DNA of 64,000 nt from Caenorhabditis remanei (Eukaryota; Nematoda; Chromadorea; Rhabditida; Rhabditidae): positions 17,403,717-17,467,716 of the forward strand of contig NC_071330.1 of NCBI RefSeq assembly GCF_010183535.1. Reading direction: 5' to 3'. Positions 19,549-33,495 of this stretch are shown here, piece after piece. Each line of letters begins with the position of its first letter. Position 1 is the stretch's first letter. The notes under the pieces were generated by a model. The model was not told the origin of the DNA and did no database searches. It saw only the letters and a list, made by a program, of their open reading frames with translations. The position numbers and the translations under genes were made by a program.

Positions 19549-22500
19549 CTGAAAGAATTGGGAAAACTTTAATTGGGGGAATTTCTATTTGTGTCTGACA
19601 GTGTTCTAATCCTGCTTAAATCTATTTTTTCATAAAATCACAAATTTTACTATTTTGTCCCATTTTTGCCTCTGTTTTATTTTTATTTAAAGGTGAAGTC
19701 ATATTTTTATTGCAGATTCCGATACCCCAGACAATTCTAAAAGGCTTAGCATTTTTGTCACTGTATTAGGTCCCTGTATTATTTTATGTCAGTGTAACAT
19801 TAGAACGTCCGAGAGGACTACACGGAAAAACTCTTCCATTAAAGCTCATGAGAACGGGAATTCGAGCGTATGCATCGTCAATAATAAATGAATTTTCAGA
19901 TGTATCAAAATCTGCAATATGGTTTTAGTCTTCCTATAACAACATTTAATATAGCTCAACCTTAGAGATATTTCGTTTTTTTTCAGCACGTTTTATGTTA
20001 TGTCAAGATCTGTCGGTTTCTCTGGCACTCCAGATGCCCACTGTATCGAAATTTCGGATTGTTGTCTCTCAACCTTTTCAGATACGTCTCGTTTTTTAAT
20101 TTTTCCGTGAAACTTGTCACACCCTATATCGTAAAACCTGTGAGGATACCTAGAGATGTCAGTGTATCTCTTTCTCCAGAAAACAATTTAAAAGTTGCCA
20201 ACATTTATCGATTTCTCTTGAACTAGTTGTAGTAAATGTTGAAGCTGTAAAGTCAGATGATGCCTCAAACTCTTCAGTGGGTGTCCTTCTATTACACTGT
20301 TCACGGTACCTTGTAACCGTCCACCTTGCCATAAAACAACTTGGACAACATTACAGTAACCCTTAAAGGCACAGAGTCAAGTTGAACTTTCATAGCAATG
20401 AACCTGTTTCTTCGACAAGAAACTGACACACTGATTTCTTTCATTTTCAAAAAGTGCATGACGTGTCGCTTATGTTTTTCTTTTTTCTGTATTTCCAGCA
20501 GACTCTCGGGGGTTTCGAGTCCCCAGAGTCTTCAGAAACCTAGGCAAGACTTTCCCCCTATTATTTCCTCATTTTCAGGCAGCATGCCTAAAATAGAAAG
20601 AGACCTCGAAAATCTCGAATAAATTTGTCAAAAAAGAAAAAAAGAACACACACTTTATCTCGTTGACTAAAAAGCATTGTCAACATATTTTCTCTGGCCA
20701 CTTAAGAGATCTTTGAGATCTCATTCGTAAGACAAAAAGAAGACATGACATGCTGCTTTTTGTCTTTTGAGTAAAAGAAAAGAAAAGAAGAGAAAGTTGC
20801 CAAAAGGGAAAATTCAATATTTAAGACTCAATTCCCTTAAGGGATGGGAGAGCGGCGGATATTGTGTGATCCCTTTGATTCTAGGTTTTGGGTAGAAAAC
20901 AGTGACAAAGAATTATAATTGTTTTGTCCAAGTCATATACGTCAGGCGGCATGTAACTTTGCCAAATCGTGTTAGAGTGTATCAATATGATTCTAGTGAG
21001 TATAAGCACAACCGATATGTGTGTGTCTATTAGCTCAGCACTGCTCGTACAACTGCGCTTTATCGAAATCGCTTTTGGAAATGTCTCGTTTTCTCAAAGT
21101 GTTTCAATTTCGCACGCAATTTTCTGTGGTTACGGTAGAGCGTAGTAGTGAGAACAGTCTTGGCACCTTGAATAAGCATATCATCTTCAAAATCCACATC
21201 AACATAAAACTTCCAGATTCCTCCATCCCCTCTAAAAAGGACGTCCATTCATTCTTCCCAGTCAACAAAAAAAAAAGAGACGGAAGGGGAAACAAGACCC
21301 CATTGAAAAAGAAGATTGATGACACCTGATATATATGTTGTGTCTCCTTCATTCTGTTGTTCTGGAAAAGAGAAAAAACAAGAGAGCAATATGAAAATAA
21401 ATGATGGAGAAGGAGATGGTCAGCTCTGATAAGGAACGCGTCAAAGGCGTGCCTGTTCAGCCGAGACTGTCGTGCCTTTGACGCGTTTTTCCAACTAGAC
21501 TCTTCCCCCCACAATGATCCCTTTGATCCTGAGACTGACAACTTCTTTTCTCTTTCTTTTTTTCCATCCAGAAGAAGAAGAAGAACAAAACGAATTTGAT
21601 GTGCACTTGACACCCATTTCCTTCTTTTTTCTTACTCTCTTTTGTAAGTCCAATGGTCACCAATTTGCTTCTCTCTCTTTGTTGCAATGCAAAAAGAATA
21701 GAAATATTTGTAAACTCAGTAACAAGTGGCTGGGAGGGAAAGAATAAGGAAGTTGTGAAGAGAGGTCACATGTGACATACTTAAGATAGGACACTACTTG
21801 TAGGTTTTTAGCATAATTGCAAAATTCCGGGCCAAAACGGGGCGTAACTCGCTTAAAACGCAATCGTATGAGCTGAAAAATATACGAAAATGTAGATCTT
21901 GGCGTGTTCTATGTCCCTGAGATACTACGGGCCGGTCTAGAATGAAATTTTGTTTTTTTTTCGGCCTGTGGCGTATTAACGACTTGCCAGGGATATTACC
22001 CAGCTAGGCTTGCTCATACTATTTTGGTAATTGTTGACTTTTGCTATTTCTGAAAACCTAGGTTTCAAGAGTCTTACTGACATAAACTTTTACAAGACTG
22101 CGCAAAACATTCTTCAGTTTTACTCAAAATCTTACATGTTTCTGATCAGAATAGGAGGGATGCTCAAGTGCATATAACGCAGTCTCTGAAAGACTCGATC
22201 AACGTGCACTCTAGGGCAAGATTTTTATAACAACAGATACCATCAGTAGCCCATATGCAGAAATTTGAACTTAGGCTCCGGGATATGGTAGTATTGTAGG
22301 TGGTCAAAGATGCAACATTTATATTTTTTAAAGTTTCGTTCTATGATCACCTACAATACTACCGTAACCCGGTGCCCAATTTCAAACTTCTGCAGATAGG
22401 TTACTTATGACCAATGGTACATGTTCATTATTCTTGTCTAGATCGGTCCTATCAGTTGGAAGGTCGAAACTATATGATTTCGAATTAATAAATTTCATGG

Positions 22501-25500
22501 ATATCTTACATTTTTAGACAGCTGGTCTAGACGATAACGCCATTGGGATTAAAGTTGAGGTTATAAATCGGTTGTCAAGACTTCCTGTCTTTGAAAATAT
22601 AACTTTCATGTTTTTGAGCAAAATCTGACTGTGCTAGAATAGGTTTTAGTGCTACGAGGTTTTAGGAATCCTGAACGTAAAAAGCATTTAGTGACTGGAA
22701 AATTTCTGGAATATAAGTTTCATACACTGTAACCGGAATTAAGAACGTCTACCCAATTTTGCATACAATTTAATTTTGTCGATTCAAAACATTCAGGTCT
22801 GCTCAGTGTTCCAAGCCACTCAGATTTGCATCGGTATTATCCATTAGACGGCACCTGACCGCTCACTGTGGGTCTCGTTGCGACTACCGTACTTTTAAAA
22901 CGTTTTATAGGTAAAGTACGGTAGCTTGCCAATCTTTGATCGAGCTTACAGCCACCGTGTACCCCAGTTCTCGAATTCTCCGTCAAATCTTTCCCAAGTC
23001 CCCTAATATTTTTTGGACCCCACTCTCCCCCCTTGTCAGTGGTCTATGAAGTCGATGGTTGGGTGGCGCGAATTCTAAAAAAAGACACACTCTCTTCCAC
23101 TTTTTACAAAAAAAGAGAAAGACAAAAAGAAAATTTTGGCTCCTCCGTGTCTTCTTCTTGTTTCCCCCCAATTCCCAGGCGACTTTCCATTGGAAAAGTT
23201 GATGTTTTAGATATGTAGACATACACGTCTTTGCCACATACATTCAGAACAATTTTTTTGATAAATCGAGAGCCGAGGCGCCCCGATCCTTTCGCCTGAA
23301 GGAGCTGAAGGAGCTGACGATAGGGGCGGAAGGAAAAAATAAGGGTTTTGGGTCTCGAGGGGAAAAGGGTTTCGGGGAAAAAAGAACTTGTGGGGTACTC
23401 AAATAGACCCAAGTTCGTTCAAGGAAATGGAGAGAAGTGTGATAAATCTTCGAGTTAGAAGAATATTCAGAGAAAAGGGGAAGCACATGGGGGAGTAGAA
23501 CGTGATCGAGCACTTTTTAGTGGGGGTGGTGGTTACTGTATTTTTAGTTTGATCGAGGAAGGAAGGAACTAAGAAGGTCAGAGGGTCTCATGACAATAAC
23601 CCGGACTTACAAAATCTCGGTCCGGTCCTGAATTTTTCGAAATGCTTATATTGATATTGACATAGTTGAAAATTCGGGAAGAAAATCAGATATTCCAAAT
23701 TTCAAATATTTGTGATATTTTAAGATCAGTAAGTCAAGACGGTTAGAATGTGTATTTATATACCTTAGGGTCATGCAACGAATTCAAAAGCGCAGAGATC
23801 TTGAAATCGTCAATTCGAACCGCTTTGAATTGATAAGTTCAAAAAATTTAGTTTCAGGCAAAGAGTGTGAGAAAGTTACAGAATGTTCAGTTATCTCAAA
23901 ATTGCTAAAATTCAAAAAACTTTACAAAAACTTGTTATAAAATGTCAAATTACAGATTTCTTATGAAACCTAACATCCTGTACCAACTGAGACATCCGTA
24001 CAACAGACACACATTGGCAAAATCAATTTTCCCTCACAAGTCCCTATTTGCCTAGTAATTTTAAAATTAACGGTGTCTATAGATCCAACTTAGATTTCCA
24101 TTTTTGTAGTTGACAACTTTTTTGTACGGACACTCCCTAGAGAGTTACAGCCGCCCAAAGTGAGATTACCTTGAAGTGAGCATCTTTGAGTAGGATGTAA
24201 CCCTTCAGGGACCACCCGTACAAAAAAGTTGTCAACTACAAAAATGGAGATCTAGGTTGGTTTGGTTTACTACAAAATTTTGGACACTATACAGTAACCC
24301 GGGACGCCAAACCAAGATATCAAAGTTACCGTAAAATCTATAATAGAGGAGCACCTAGTGGTGCCTGTTCGAAGGGGTATATCTCGGTTCCCATCGTAAA
24401 TATCAAAAAATAGCTTCCTGACAAAATATAGCTGGATACTTATAAAATATTTCTTCAGTTGGAACAAATTTGATAGCTCTCAAGGCAGGTGAGATACTGG
24501 GCACCAAACTTTTGCTACTACGGTAGTCATTTGAAAAAAAATTTCATAGTTTGTATTGGAGACAACCTCTCCCAATTTCTGTAATAATTGGATATCCGTA
24601 CTCCTAGACACACTGACAGAGTCTTCCTCATAACTAACCACGCATTCCGATGCATCTGATTCCTCTGCATCTCAATACTGCGAAGACGTTCACGATGACG
24701 TTTCTCTTTTTCCTTTCGTTCGGCTTTCTGGAATACTTTTTCATATTTTTATATATTTTGCCTCTAGATTCTTCTTCTGGATTATTGTTACCCATTACTA
24801 CTTTTTTATGTTGTTTTGTCTCTCTCTTCCTTCATCGTTCATCAATTTTTATGGCTCCTCGCCGCGCGCGGTCTATGGTAGATCAAAAAGCTTTTTTTCT
24901 CGTTCTCAAAGCCTCTTCCAATCCCAAAGAACTCCAATAATAATGCCTTCCTTCATAAATAAGGATAATCGGAGGAAACTTTTTTTGGCTCCAAAAAAAT
25001 TTTTTTAGAGCCAAAAAAATTTACGAGCAACCGGAAAACTCGGAACCCCGTTGTATTTCAAAAAACGTCACTTTTTTCGGGGACTGGGATACAGAAAAAA
25101 GTTGAAAATCTGGATAGGATTGGAGGGATAGCTCAAAGAACATTGAATGTCTTTCCGCCATTGTTTCCTGTTTTTGGATGGGGTAGCAGAGTTCAGTGAC
25201 GCGGAGATTTATTTATAGAGGAGGGATAAGGAGGGTATTGCACGGAGGCAGCTTAAGTAGAGCTAGCAGACCAACGTCAAGGGCTAGCAGACCAACGCCA
25301 AGAGCTAGCAGACCAACGTCAGGAGTTAGCAGACCAACGTTGGTCTGCTAATTATAGAGCTAGCAGACCAAAATTGTTTATTGGTGAAAAAAGTGGTCAA
25401 CTATGCAAAAAAACTGTTCAGAATGTAATGATCTATATCTTGTCTAGGTTTTGAGATGAAACTCAATATTCAAAATTTAAAAAATTCTAATTATTTTTTT

Positions 25501-27055
25501 CTCAAAATCCACCTAAAAGTTGTCAACTACTAAAATGTGTAAAAATTTTCGTAAATAATTGTTGTAGTTGACAACTTTTTGTATCTCGTCAAGTTACTCC
25601 TTCACAGGGTGGCGATCCCTGATTCTCCAAAACTTCTTTTTCAAAAAATAAACTTTTTTTTTCAATTTTTCAAAAGAAAATGTACTTTACTGATATATCT
25701 CCAGGTGTTACTTTACTCTTTTCTGCATGACACCTCTATGTGTCGTCGTAAAATTGTCCAACTTTTTGCAGCACAGACACCTGAGAGAGCTGCTCGCCCG
25801 AGACGACCACAGAATGCAATAACAACATGTGGTCCGACTCTCTTTCTCTCAGTTATCACTTTTCCTGAGAGAAAACGGAACAATTTGAAATATATCTCAC
25901 ACATGAGATATCAAAATGTGTACACGTGGATTCATGAAACGGTGGAAAACTTGACACGCAACACCTGACATCATTGGAGTCTCCGCCAAGAGATAGCAAT
26001 AAAATTGTTTAGTTGGGAGACCAAAGCGAAAATTAATTGGAGCCATGCCTCGGAATGTTTGATGGGGTGGGGTAGTTCTAGAACTAAAAATAGACGCGCA
26101 ATTTTGTGGTTCTGGTAGAATTTCTTAATGAAATAAATATATAATGAGTTTGGGAGGAAATGGAACCCATCAGAATAATTAATACGGTGGTCAAGAAGTC
26201 AAGAACACAATTTGATGTCCCAAAATAAACTTGGATAAAAGAAAAATACGGTAGGGGGAATTGAACCAGCAACATGTAAAGTGATGGAGCTAGCAGACCA
26301 ACATTGGTCTGCTAGCTCCAAATTTATTATTTTTCGAAAGTTTCCGATTTCAAATTGTTCTATTTTCAGTAAAACACCAATGCCCTTCTAGTCCGACCCC
26401 ATTCTCTGTCTCAGACAATGTGTGTTTACCCATTTTGAACAGGAAGAAGCGAAAATCTCGTGGTGTTCCAAGGAAAAATACGAAAAAATAGTTCAACATC
26501 TGGGAGAAAAACAAACCTGTTTAGTCCGTAATGCTTGTGCACCCAACATTTTCGTAGAGGGCAAAATCTGGAGCAAAAATTCCAATTGTCGTTCTGAGAA
26601 TATGCTGTGACTCAAGTATCGGGGAGGAACAAGAAGAAGAAGAAGAATAAGAAAAGAAGGAACAAGAGGCGAGAAGCTTGTCGAGAAAAGTGGGCGGAGC
26701 TTAGCGATTGGGGGAGGAGCCGAAAGGGTCTTGAGGGAGTAAAGAAAGTGACGTTTTTGGGGAAAAGAAACAAGAGATTTTATTAGGGGAATGTTACAAG
26801 AAAGTTAGAAAGGGTATTCTAGACAAAATGACAATAAAAATATAGAATTAAAGTTTTTTCCTTTTGCAAAGGAAGACAATTAAAGCAAAACAATTTAAAG
26901 ACGGCAGGAAATTGAGCAAAAGAGAATCGGTGTGTTGGTTTTGAAAGCTTGATTTTTGAAAATGAGATTAATTTCGTAATTTCGGGGGTTTGGGGGCCTA
27001 ACAATTCAAATAAAGCAATAAATCTGATATTAAAATGATGTAAATAAAAAAAAAT
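19549..27055. other. 7.5-kb stretch, mostly repeats, no confident gene
   Basis: Possibly intron or upstream DNA of the minus-strand gene at 19 kb. Items seen: a short hairpin at 22290-22362 (TAGTATTGTAGGTG and complement); an inverted pair of the TAGTTGACAAC family at 24108-24243; a tRNA B-box-like GGTTCAATTCCCCC on the minus strand near 26250; and phased motif copies at 25264-25371 and 26289-26317. A protein-like minus-strand frame at 21130-21236 (GGIWKFYVDVDFEDDMLIQ) follows a TTTTTAG acceptor but has no good donor in the needed phase. Nothing else is supported. Confidence 0.4.
25264..25371. repeat. phased TAGCAGACCAA array
   Basis: Copies start at 25264, 25285, 25306 and 25327 (exactly 21 bp apart). 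The fourth is followed by CG and its reverse complement, making a palindrome, and a fifth copy starts at 25361. Confidence 0.9.
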
Positions 27056-30000
27056 TTATTCTCCAATTTCAGCCAACCACTTCGATGGCATCCACGTGGC
27101 TTTCGATTCCAGCTGATATATTAATCCAGTCAACTCATTCATCGTTGTATCCAAATCGACATTCCTTATTATCGCATCACAAACTCCTCGGTATTTTTGC
27201 TCCATTTGTGCGGAATTCTCTATTATTTGACGAATTTCTGTGTCGGAGAAGGCGCGTGCACTCGTCGCTGCTGTATTCTGAGAAATGTTGGTGGAGGAGG
27301 CGGCAGAATGAGAACGAGTCGTTTGGGCACGGTAGACTTCTCGGGTGTGCTGAAATTATTGTATCTTTTTGTTTGAAGATATGAAGTTTCACGTCTTTGA
27401 TAGCTAGCAGGCCAACGCAGGTAACTAGCAGACCAATAGTGCGAGCTAGCAGACCAACGCCGGCAACTAGCAGACCAATCTGTTATTTCACGTTTTCTGG
27501 GATTTTTGACAAATATTTGTACATTTTTTCTAATTTCATGCCAATTTTATTCAATCTTCAGTGATTTTCAGTCAATTTCAATCATTTTCTGTTTTGATTT
27601 TGCATCAATTCTGCGATAACATTGCTTAATCGCTAAGTGGATAGCTAGCAGACCAACGCCGATAGCTAGCAGACCAAATTTGTTTTTTTTCGGTTTTTAG
27701 CTTGTTTTTTTAAAGCGAAAAATGACGAATTCCAGTCGAAATTTTTGCAAACACCTCCTCCTGTCATTTCCAGTTCAGTTCCTTCCAAATTTCCTCTAAT
27801 TTCATTCGCAAAACTTCCGTATTCACCTTAAACTCGCCAAACTCGGGCGGCTGCACAAAAATCACAATCGGCGCGAATTCCCACGTGCGGATATTCTCGA
27901 TAGCTAACGGATGTGGTGTCAGCAGCACTGTTCCCTTCTCGCTGGCACGTCTGACAGATTTAAGTGCGGTTCCGTATAAATTATCGCGGAATTCGCCGTA
28001 TTCGAGCATTTCCTTCCATTCAATCATTTGCTCCATTTCGGCGCGCGTCGTGAAATAGTAGTTGACACCGTCCGTTTCGTTGGGTCTGCAAAATAAAAGG
28101 GGAATAATTGATGGGAGGCTAATTTATCTTATTTTTCGCTTTTGTTTGTGTGCTTTTTTGCAAAAGAATGAGCAAAGAAGGAATGAAATGGGGGAGAAAT
28201 TGTTATATGGAAATCGCTAGCAAACCAACGTTGGTCTGCTAGCTCTCTCTTCTGTTTACTAGCAGACCAACGTTGGTCTGCTAGCTCATTTTCCCCGCCT
28301 TTGCATGCTTCAACGAGCAGAGTTCAAGTGAATTAAGCTCCTGGCTCCTCTCTGAGAACAAATTAGTGTCTTAACGAAATGGGTGTCATTAACGAAAGCT
28401 TAACGACTTTGAACTCGGGTTCTTTTTTTCTTGGTCTCCGGATAAAAATAGATTATCTAACTGATGGACATCAGTACCTTGGCGCTCTGCTTGTATGTGG
28501 AATTGCATTTGTGAATCTGTCTGCGAAAACTTTGAAGAACTGCCTTCGAATCTCGTTTCTACCGACACCTGGAGCACCTAGAAGCACGACGACTCGCCGT
28601 CGTTTTTTCTTGTTTCTCCATCGGAAGACACCTTCGTAGAAGCGTTCTTTGTGACTCTAAAATTGTAAAAATAATAAATTTAATGTGATTTTGAAGAAGT
28701 CTTAAATACCTCTAAAAACGTCTGAAAATCGTTCGACGACTCCAGACTATCCGGATTTTCCGATTGACACTGTAGCCATTCTGATGGGATCAATCCGACC
28801 TTTTCTGCAATAAAAATGCACGAAATTTCAGAATTTAAGATTAATTCCCTACTAGATTCCTCTCGATTCTCCTCATCATGACTCTCTTTTCTCCTGGCCA
28901 GCGCTCCGAATCCGATTTTTCTGGTTTGCCACCAATACTGATCTTTTTCGTCGAGAATCTCCAGAATATCGCCAGCGCGAAACGAGATGGCAGCTTCTGG
29001 ACATGGATGGCGTCTGTCTTGCCATGGGTCGTAGTCAAACTGAAATTTGATTTTTTTTTTGGAAAATCTATGAAAAAATTGAGACTTACCAGCGCTCGTA
29101 CGTAACGGTGAGCGGGACGTTTTTGCTTGAGTTTTTGGTTCACTTCGGCAGGTATTAATTTGAAAGTTATCTGAAAAATATTGATTAATTTCAAAGGAAA
29201 ATTGTGGTACAAAAGAAACTCACAATGCCATTATCACATTTATCCAACAATTTCACAATCTCCCTCGGTTCCTTATCTGCAACAGTCACTCCATTCACTT
29301 CCAATACTCGATCTCCGTCTTGAATACACCCGCTCCGATCTGCCACGCCGTTCGCCATTATTCGTGCCACGTACACTTTGCCACGTTCACATTTTATCGT
29401 GGCGCCGAGTGGTTCGCCTCGTCGTACTATTCGGACCTGGAAATTAAAAGATTTTGCTTGGAAATGAGAGAATTTGAGAGAGAAAATATTTTGGAAATAG
29501 CTAGCAGACCAACGTTGGTCTGCTAGTTATTTTGAGTTTCACGAAAGATATCGCTAACAGACCAACATTACCTGCTAGCTTTTCTAAATTTTTTTCGCCA
29601 GTTTTTTTTTTGTGAATTTTCATCCAAAAACCTACAATTTTCACCGCAACCCCATCATCTTCATCAACTTCAAACGGAACATCTGGTAATTGCGGTGCAA
29701 ATCTCCCAGCCGACACTTCTTGCGCGGCCCATAACACTCCTTGAATATGTGGTGCATTTAATAATTGTGATAGCTGTTGAATTGATATTGATTTGGAATT
29801 CGACACATCCCAATCGTCTAGAAAGCTTTGTGAAAGCTCTTGAAATGAGATTTCTTCTTTTTGCTCATTGGATTTGGCGAAATTTCTGAGAATAGCCACA
29901 GCATTTTGATGTTTTTTCAGTAGATTCTTGTGGTTTTTAGTCGAAATTCTTTGATTTTGTTCCTGATCTTGATCTGAAACGCGATTTTATTAACTCTCAG

Positions 30001-30101
30001 TGACAAATCTTGAATAAAAACTTACTCGATGTACCAGCGGTCGCTTCTTCGTCTGCATAGTCTAATATTGTCTCAAATATTGCCGACAAATTGTCGGGCA
30101 T
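27056..30101 (-). CDS. MAGUK scaffold protein, L27-PDZ-SH3-GK (MPP family)
   Basis: Nine exons: 30026-30101, 29636-29973, 29224-29436, 29090-29170, 28853-29039, 28710-28804, 28478-28656, 27827-28085, 27056-27349; all phases fit, total 573 residues. L27-like helices lie at about 50-130, PDZ at 140-215 (GEPLGATIKCERGKVYVARI), SH3 at about 230-320 (FDYDPWQD), and a guanylate-kinase-like domain at about 340-573 (VVVLLGAPGVGRNEIRRQF, PHTSRAPRPNETDGVNYYF). The last exon ends WMPSKWLAEIGE, as MPP proteins end. Known: these proteins organise membrane polarity or junction complexes at the cell cortex; the GK domain binds proteins, not GMP. An acceptor lies just before the ATG. The gene diverges from the NEMP gene. 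Introns carry the palindromic 13-mer motif. The exact magu number is not assigned. Confidence 0.85.
27405..27677. repeat. phased motif copies in a MAGUK intron
   Basis: TAGCAGACCAA (some with one change) starts at 27405, 27426, 27447 and 27468, then at 27646 and 27667: all steps inside groups are 21 bp. Located in the last intron of the MAGUK gene. Confidence 0.85.
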
Positions 30102-30739
30102 TTTTGGAGGGGTCCTGGAATACTAATATTGAACAATTAAATGTTTTATTTATTAAAATCTAATCATTGATCGTTTAGAATGATAAATGAAGTAATTTGA
30201 GCCGGATGGAGCCACACTTTAGTGTAAAAAGGGACCTTTTAATTCGAGGAGGTGGCTAAACAGCGCGCGATGCGGAGTGTCGTTGCGAGTGGCGAAAATT
30301 TAAATTCGAATTCTGACGAGAGTTGTTCTTTCGTTAATTACGTAATCAGCTTGATTTAATTGGTTTTAATAGCAGGAATTGTTTAAAAAATCAAATGATT
30401 TCATTTCTAAACATTTTCGTTTTCTTCTCACTTCTTTCAGAGAAATGTGACGTTGATCAGCTCTTCCATAGCTAACGATTAACATTTTTCATAAAATATA
30501 CATTTTAAACTAACTTTTCGGTCCAAAAACTCTAAAAATCGTTCAAAATAAAATAACTTTCAAAAATAATTACAGTAAGACACTGTTTCGGAACGAGACC
30601 CATTGGTTTGTTGGCGCGAGCTTTTAAATTTCAAATAAACTTTTCCTGATTTTCTTGCCTCATTTTTCTCGTTTTTCCGTGTTTTTTCCGTGATTTTCAT
30701 TTCAAATTTTCACATTTTTAGCGAAAACCGGCGGCGCCG
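30102..30739. promoter_or_regulatory. divergent promoter region between MAGUK and NEMP genes
   Basis: 638 bp separates the two start codons. A minus-strand acceptor TTCCAG lies 14 bases before the MAGUK ATG. TTGGCGCGAGC at about 30611, 130 bases before the NEMP ATG, resembles an E2F-type site. No ORF or repeat of note. Regulatory roles are inferred only from position. Confidence 0.4.
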
Positions 30740-33190
30740 ATGCGCTCATTAACCCTTCTTCTACTCGTCGCGAGTGGCCTCGCCTTGAAATTCGACGATT
30801 GCGAGCAACAACCGAAAGGTAAGTTTTTACATCAAAAATCTAGAAATTTGAGGTTAATTTTTGATTTTTCAGCGCTCAATCAGGTGCGGCGAGTCGGCCC
30901 GAAGCTCTACTCGCACAAACTCGACTTTTACCACCAAAAATCGCTTCCCTACAATGCGATCCACGCGTTCACCGACGTCTTCTTGCATATCAACTTGACA
31001 GACGCCGATCAGTATCAATTTTATCAGGTAAAACTTTTGAAAATCGATGAAAAATCAAAAGAGAATGTATTTCCAGGGAACAAACTGCACCACCGTCCAA
31101 CAACTTTATGATAACGACAATCGTTACTTTGGGCTTTTGAGAAAAGCCGCACTTTTGCGATCCCATCAGCTGTCGCCGTTCAACGACACAATAATTGGAG
31201 TGTCTACGGCGGAACCGTATGAAATATCGGTGCTAATTTGGAGTAAGTGCTTACTCCGCCCATTCAAGTTTGAATAACTAAAATTCAATTATTTCAGAAG
31301 TAAACTACATTCGAGTCGGTGTCTACGTGGGAGCCATTTTGCTGTTCTTGTTGGCGAGCAAGTTGGTGCGAAATGTACTCTTCTACTACACCAGTGGATG
31401 CTCGTTCGGTCTGTTGGCGTCGCTGTTGCTAGTGGCGTTTATTGTGTGGAGAGTTGCGCCGAAGGTAAGCAATGTTGCTAGCTAGCAGACCAACGCTTGC
31501 TATTTGGCGTTGGTCTGCTAGCTATCCGCAGTTGGTCTGCTAGCTCACACCGCTGGTTTGCTAGTTATCGGCGTTTGTCTGCTAGCTCCTGACGTTGGTC
31601 TGCTAGCTCTTCCTGTTGCTATGCTAGCTATTTCTCGTTGGTCTGCTAGCTATTTAGCTTTGGTCTGCTAACAATTTTCCATTATTCAAAACAAAGAGAA
31701 AAAAAATCATCAAATTTTCTTCCAGAAAACGCTCGGAGTCCCGATTCTCATCGGTGGATGGTCCGTTTCGCTCTACATGCTCCACTTCGCATGGACCAAT
31801 CTGCAAAGCATTATGCTTGAATACCAAAAGTATGTCATTGGATACTTCGCCACTGTTCTGCTGGTTTCGATGGCCTACTGCTATAAGAGAGGCCCTCCGA
31901 CGGATGCCAGATCCCACGACATCGCTCAATGGACACTTCAACTCGTCGCACTCGCTTTGATCTACTTCTCGGTGCAAGTGGTTGAAGTGTCGACTGGAAC
32001 GATCGGAGCGCTTATCGTCCAACAGATATGCCGAAACTTCTTGTTCTCTGGATTCCATTGGTTTGGAGTTGGGCTCGGCTCGCTTTGGAGGAAGATGTTC
32101 CCGTCGAAACGACGACTTTTGAATGAGGAGGAGTACGATGAGATTGGGCAGAAAACGACGAAAGAGCAGTTGGCACAGCTTAGGGAGTACTGTAAGCAAG
32201 AGAACTCGCGGCCATGGAAAATTGCCGGAAACGTTAGAAGTGCTAGACGGTAAGGAGTCTAATAATTTGGTTTTGTAAACAAACCATTAATTTTTAAGTC
32301 ACAGACTCGCGCGATTCATCGAAGGAGAGGATGATCACATAACGGAGGACGAGATTTACGCACACGAGATGACCGGAGACGTTCTCGATCGTGAGGATTA
32401 CGACGATGACTTCGGAGGTGTGCGATACGAGGATTATGACATGGAGACACCGAACGGATCACATTATGAGCTGGAGGAAGATGAGCAGGACGATGAGCAA
32501 GAATGGGATGAAGTCGTTGTGAAGAGACGAGGATCAGGATACGGGTGAGTAAGAAGAATGACAAAAAAGGCTAGTAGACCAATATCTTTGAGTGGAATTC
32601 GCCATTTTTCGCTTAAAAAAAACGGAAAAACAAAACAACTTTGGTCTGCTAGCTAGCTAGCTCACACCGTTGGTCTGCTAGCTCGCACCGTTGGTCTGCT
32701 AGCTCGCACCGTTAGTCTACTAGCTTCCTATTCAACGCTTCCATTTCCACTATTTCCTTATTTCAGACGACAATCCGTCCAATCAATTCGTGTTCCACGT
32801 AGCATCTCCTCCCGCCTCCTCTCTCCTTATCAGCACCAGATGAATCGCTCAATGGGACCCGCAGTGGGCTACAGAAGAACGTCTGAAGCCGCCCAGCACC
32901 GCCAGAACGGTTACTCGGAACATCGTCCACGTGCGCCACGTACAGAACAGATCTACAGAAGCCGACGCGTGGAATACGACGTGATGAGTGGACGTGTTGA
33001 ACCGCCACGTTTTGCCACGTCATCATCTGGGTCGGCGACAACGACGTCGTCGATTACAGGAGGTCTGACGCCGAGCGAGTACATGCGACGTGCCAGAAAA
33101 ATCGATTCGGCATCGAAAACGCCGACTAGAAGAGCGAAGAACTCGACAGACAGTCGAAATCGTACGGATTCAGAGGAAGCTGACGAATAG
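30740..33190 (+). CDS. nemp-1: NEMP (TMEM194) nuclear envelope integral membrane protein
   Basis: Exons: 30740-30818, 30873-31027, 31077-31242, 31298-31464, 31726-32249, 32305-32544, 32767-33190 (about 584 residues). A signal peptide (MRSLTLLLLVASGLALKF) leads into a lumenal domain of about 120 residues, then about five hydrophobic segments from VNYIRVGVYVGAILLFLLAS to VALALIYFSVQVVEV, then a Gly/Phe-rich turn (FLFSGFHWFGVGLGSLWRKM). The long C-terminus is acidic, then basic and Ser-rich, facing the nucleus in this family. Known: NEMP1 binds emerin-type proteins, stiffens the nuclear envelope and supports fertility. The gene is followed 305 bp downstream by mat-3 on the same strand. Introns 4 and 6 carry phased 21-22-bp arrays. 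The symbol follows family usage. Confidence 0.8.
31481..31671. repeat. longest phased TTGGTCTGCTA array (nemp-1 intron 4)
   Basis: After one opposite-strand copy, eight units start at 31510, 31532, 31553, 31574, 31595, 31616, 31638 and 31660: steps of 22, 21, 21, 21, 21, 22 and 22 bp. Most units carry TTGGTCTGCTAGC or one change; the 8-9 bases between differ (TATCCGCAG, TCACACCGC, TCCTGACG). Confidence 0.9.
32641..32724. repeat. phased motif array (nemp-1 intron 6)
   Basis: TTGGTCTGCTAGC copies start at 32641, 32670, 32691 and 32712 (last with two changes). The first step is 29 because of an extra GCTAGCTA; the others are 21. Confidence 0.85.
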
Positions 33191-33495
33191 GAGGATTTTT
33201 ATCAATATAATTTCCTTTTTCCTTCTTTCATTTGATGATCTTGTTAAATAGTCTTTTTGCGCTTTTATATAATTCTTTCAAAGTCCTTTCCACTGGTATC
33301 TCACCCCGATTCATCTCAGTTTTCTTAATTCAATTCATTTATTGTGAATAATACGGTTCATTTATATAATTGCCTCATTTTAAAGTTTTTCGAGTATCGG
33401 TTCGTTTCGCCGGTCATCTACTCTTGCCGTTTTCTCGCTTGGAATTATTGTATTTAAAATCTGAAAACAATCATCGAAATTCATTAAAAATTTAG

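Noticed and set aside
21104..21613. 169-codon minus-strand ORF
   Set aside because: Low-complexity Lys/Leu/Ser runs, no splice context; only the short 21130-21236 part looks protein-like and lacks a fitting donor.
31510..31670. CRISPR-like regularly spaced repeats
   Set aside because: The host is a eukaryote, the repeat is only 13 bp with 8-9-bp gaps, it occurs inside introns in both orientations, and no cas gene is present.
31654..32199. 181-codon minus-strand ORF
   Set aside because: Antisense to nemp-1 exon 5, whose membrane-protein frame is coherent and properly spliced.
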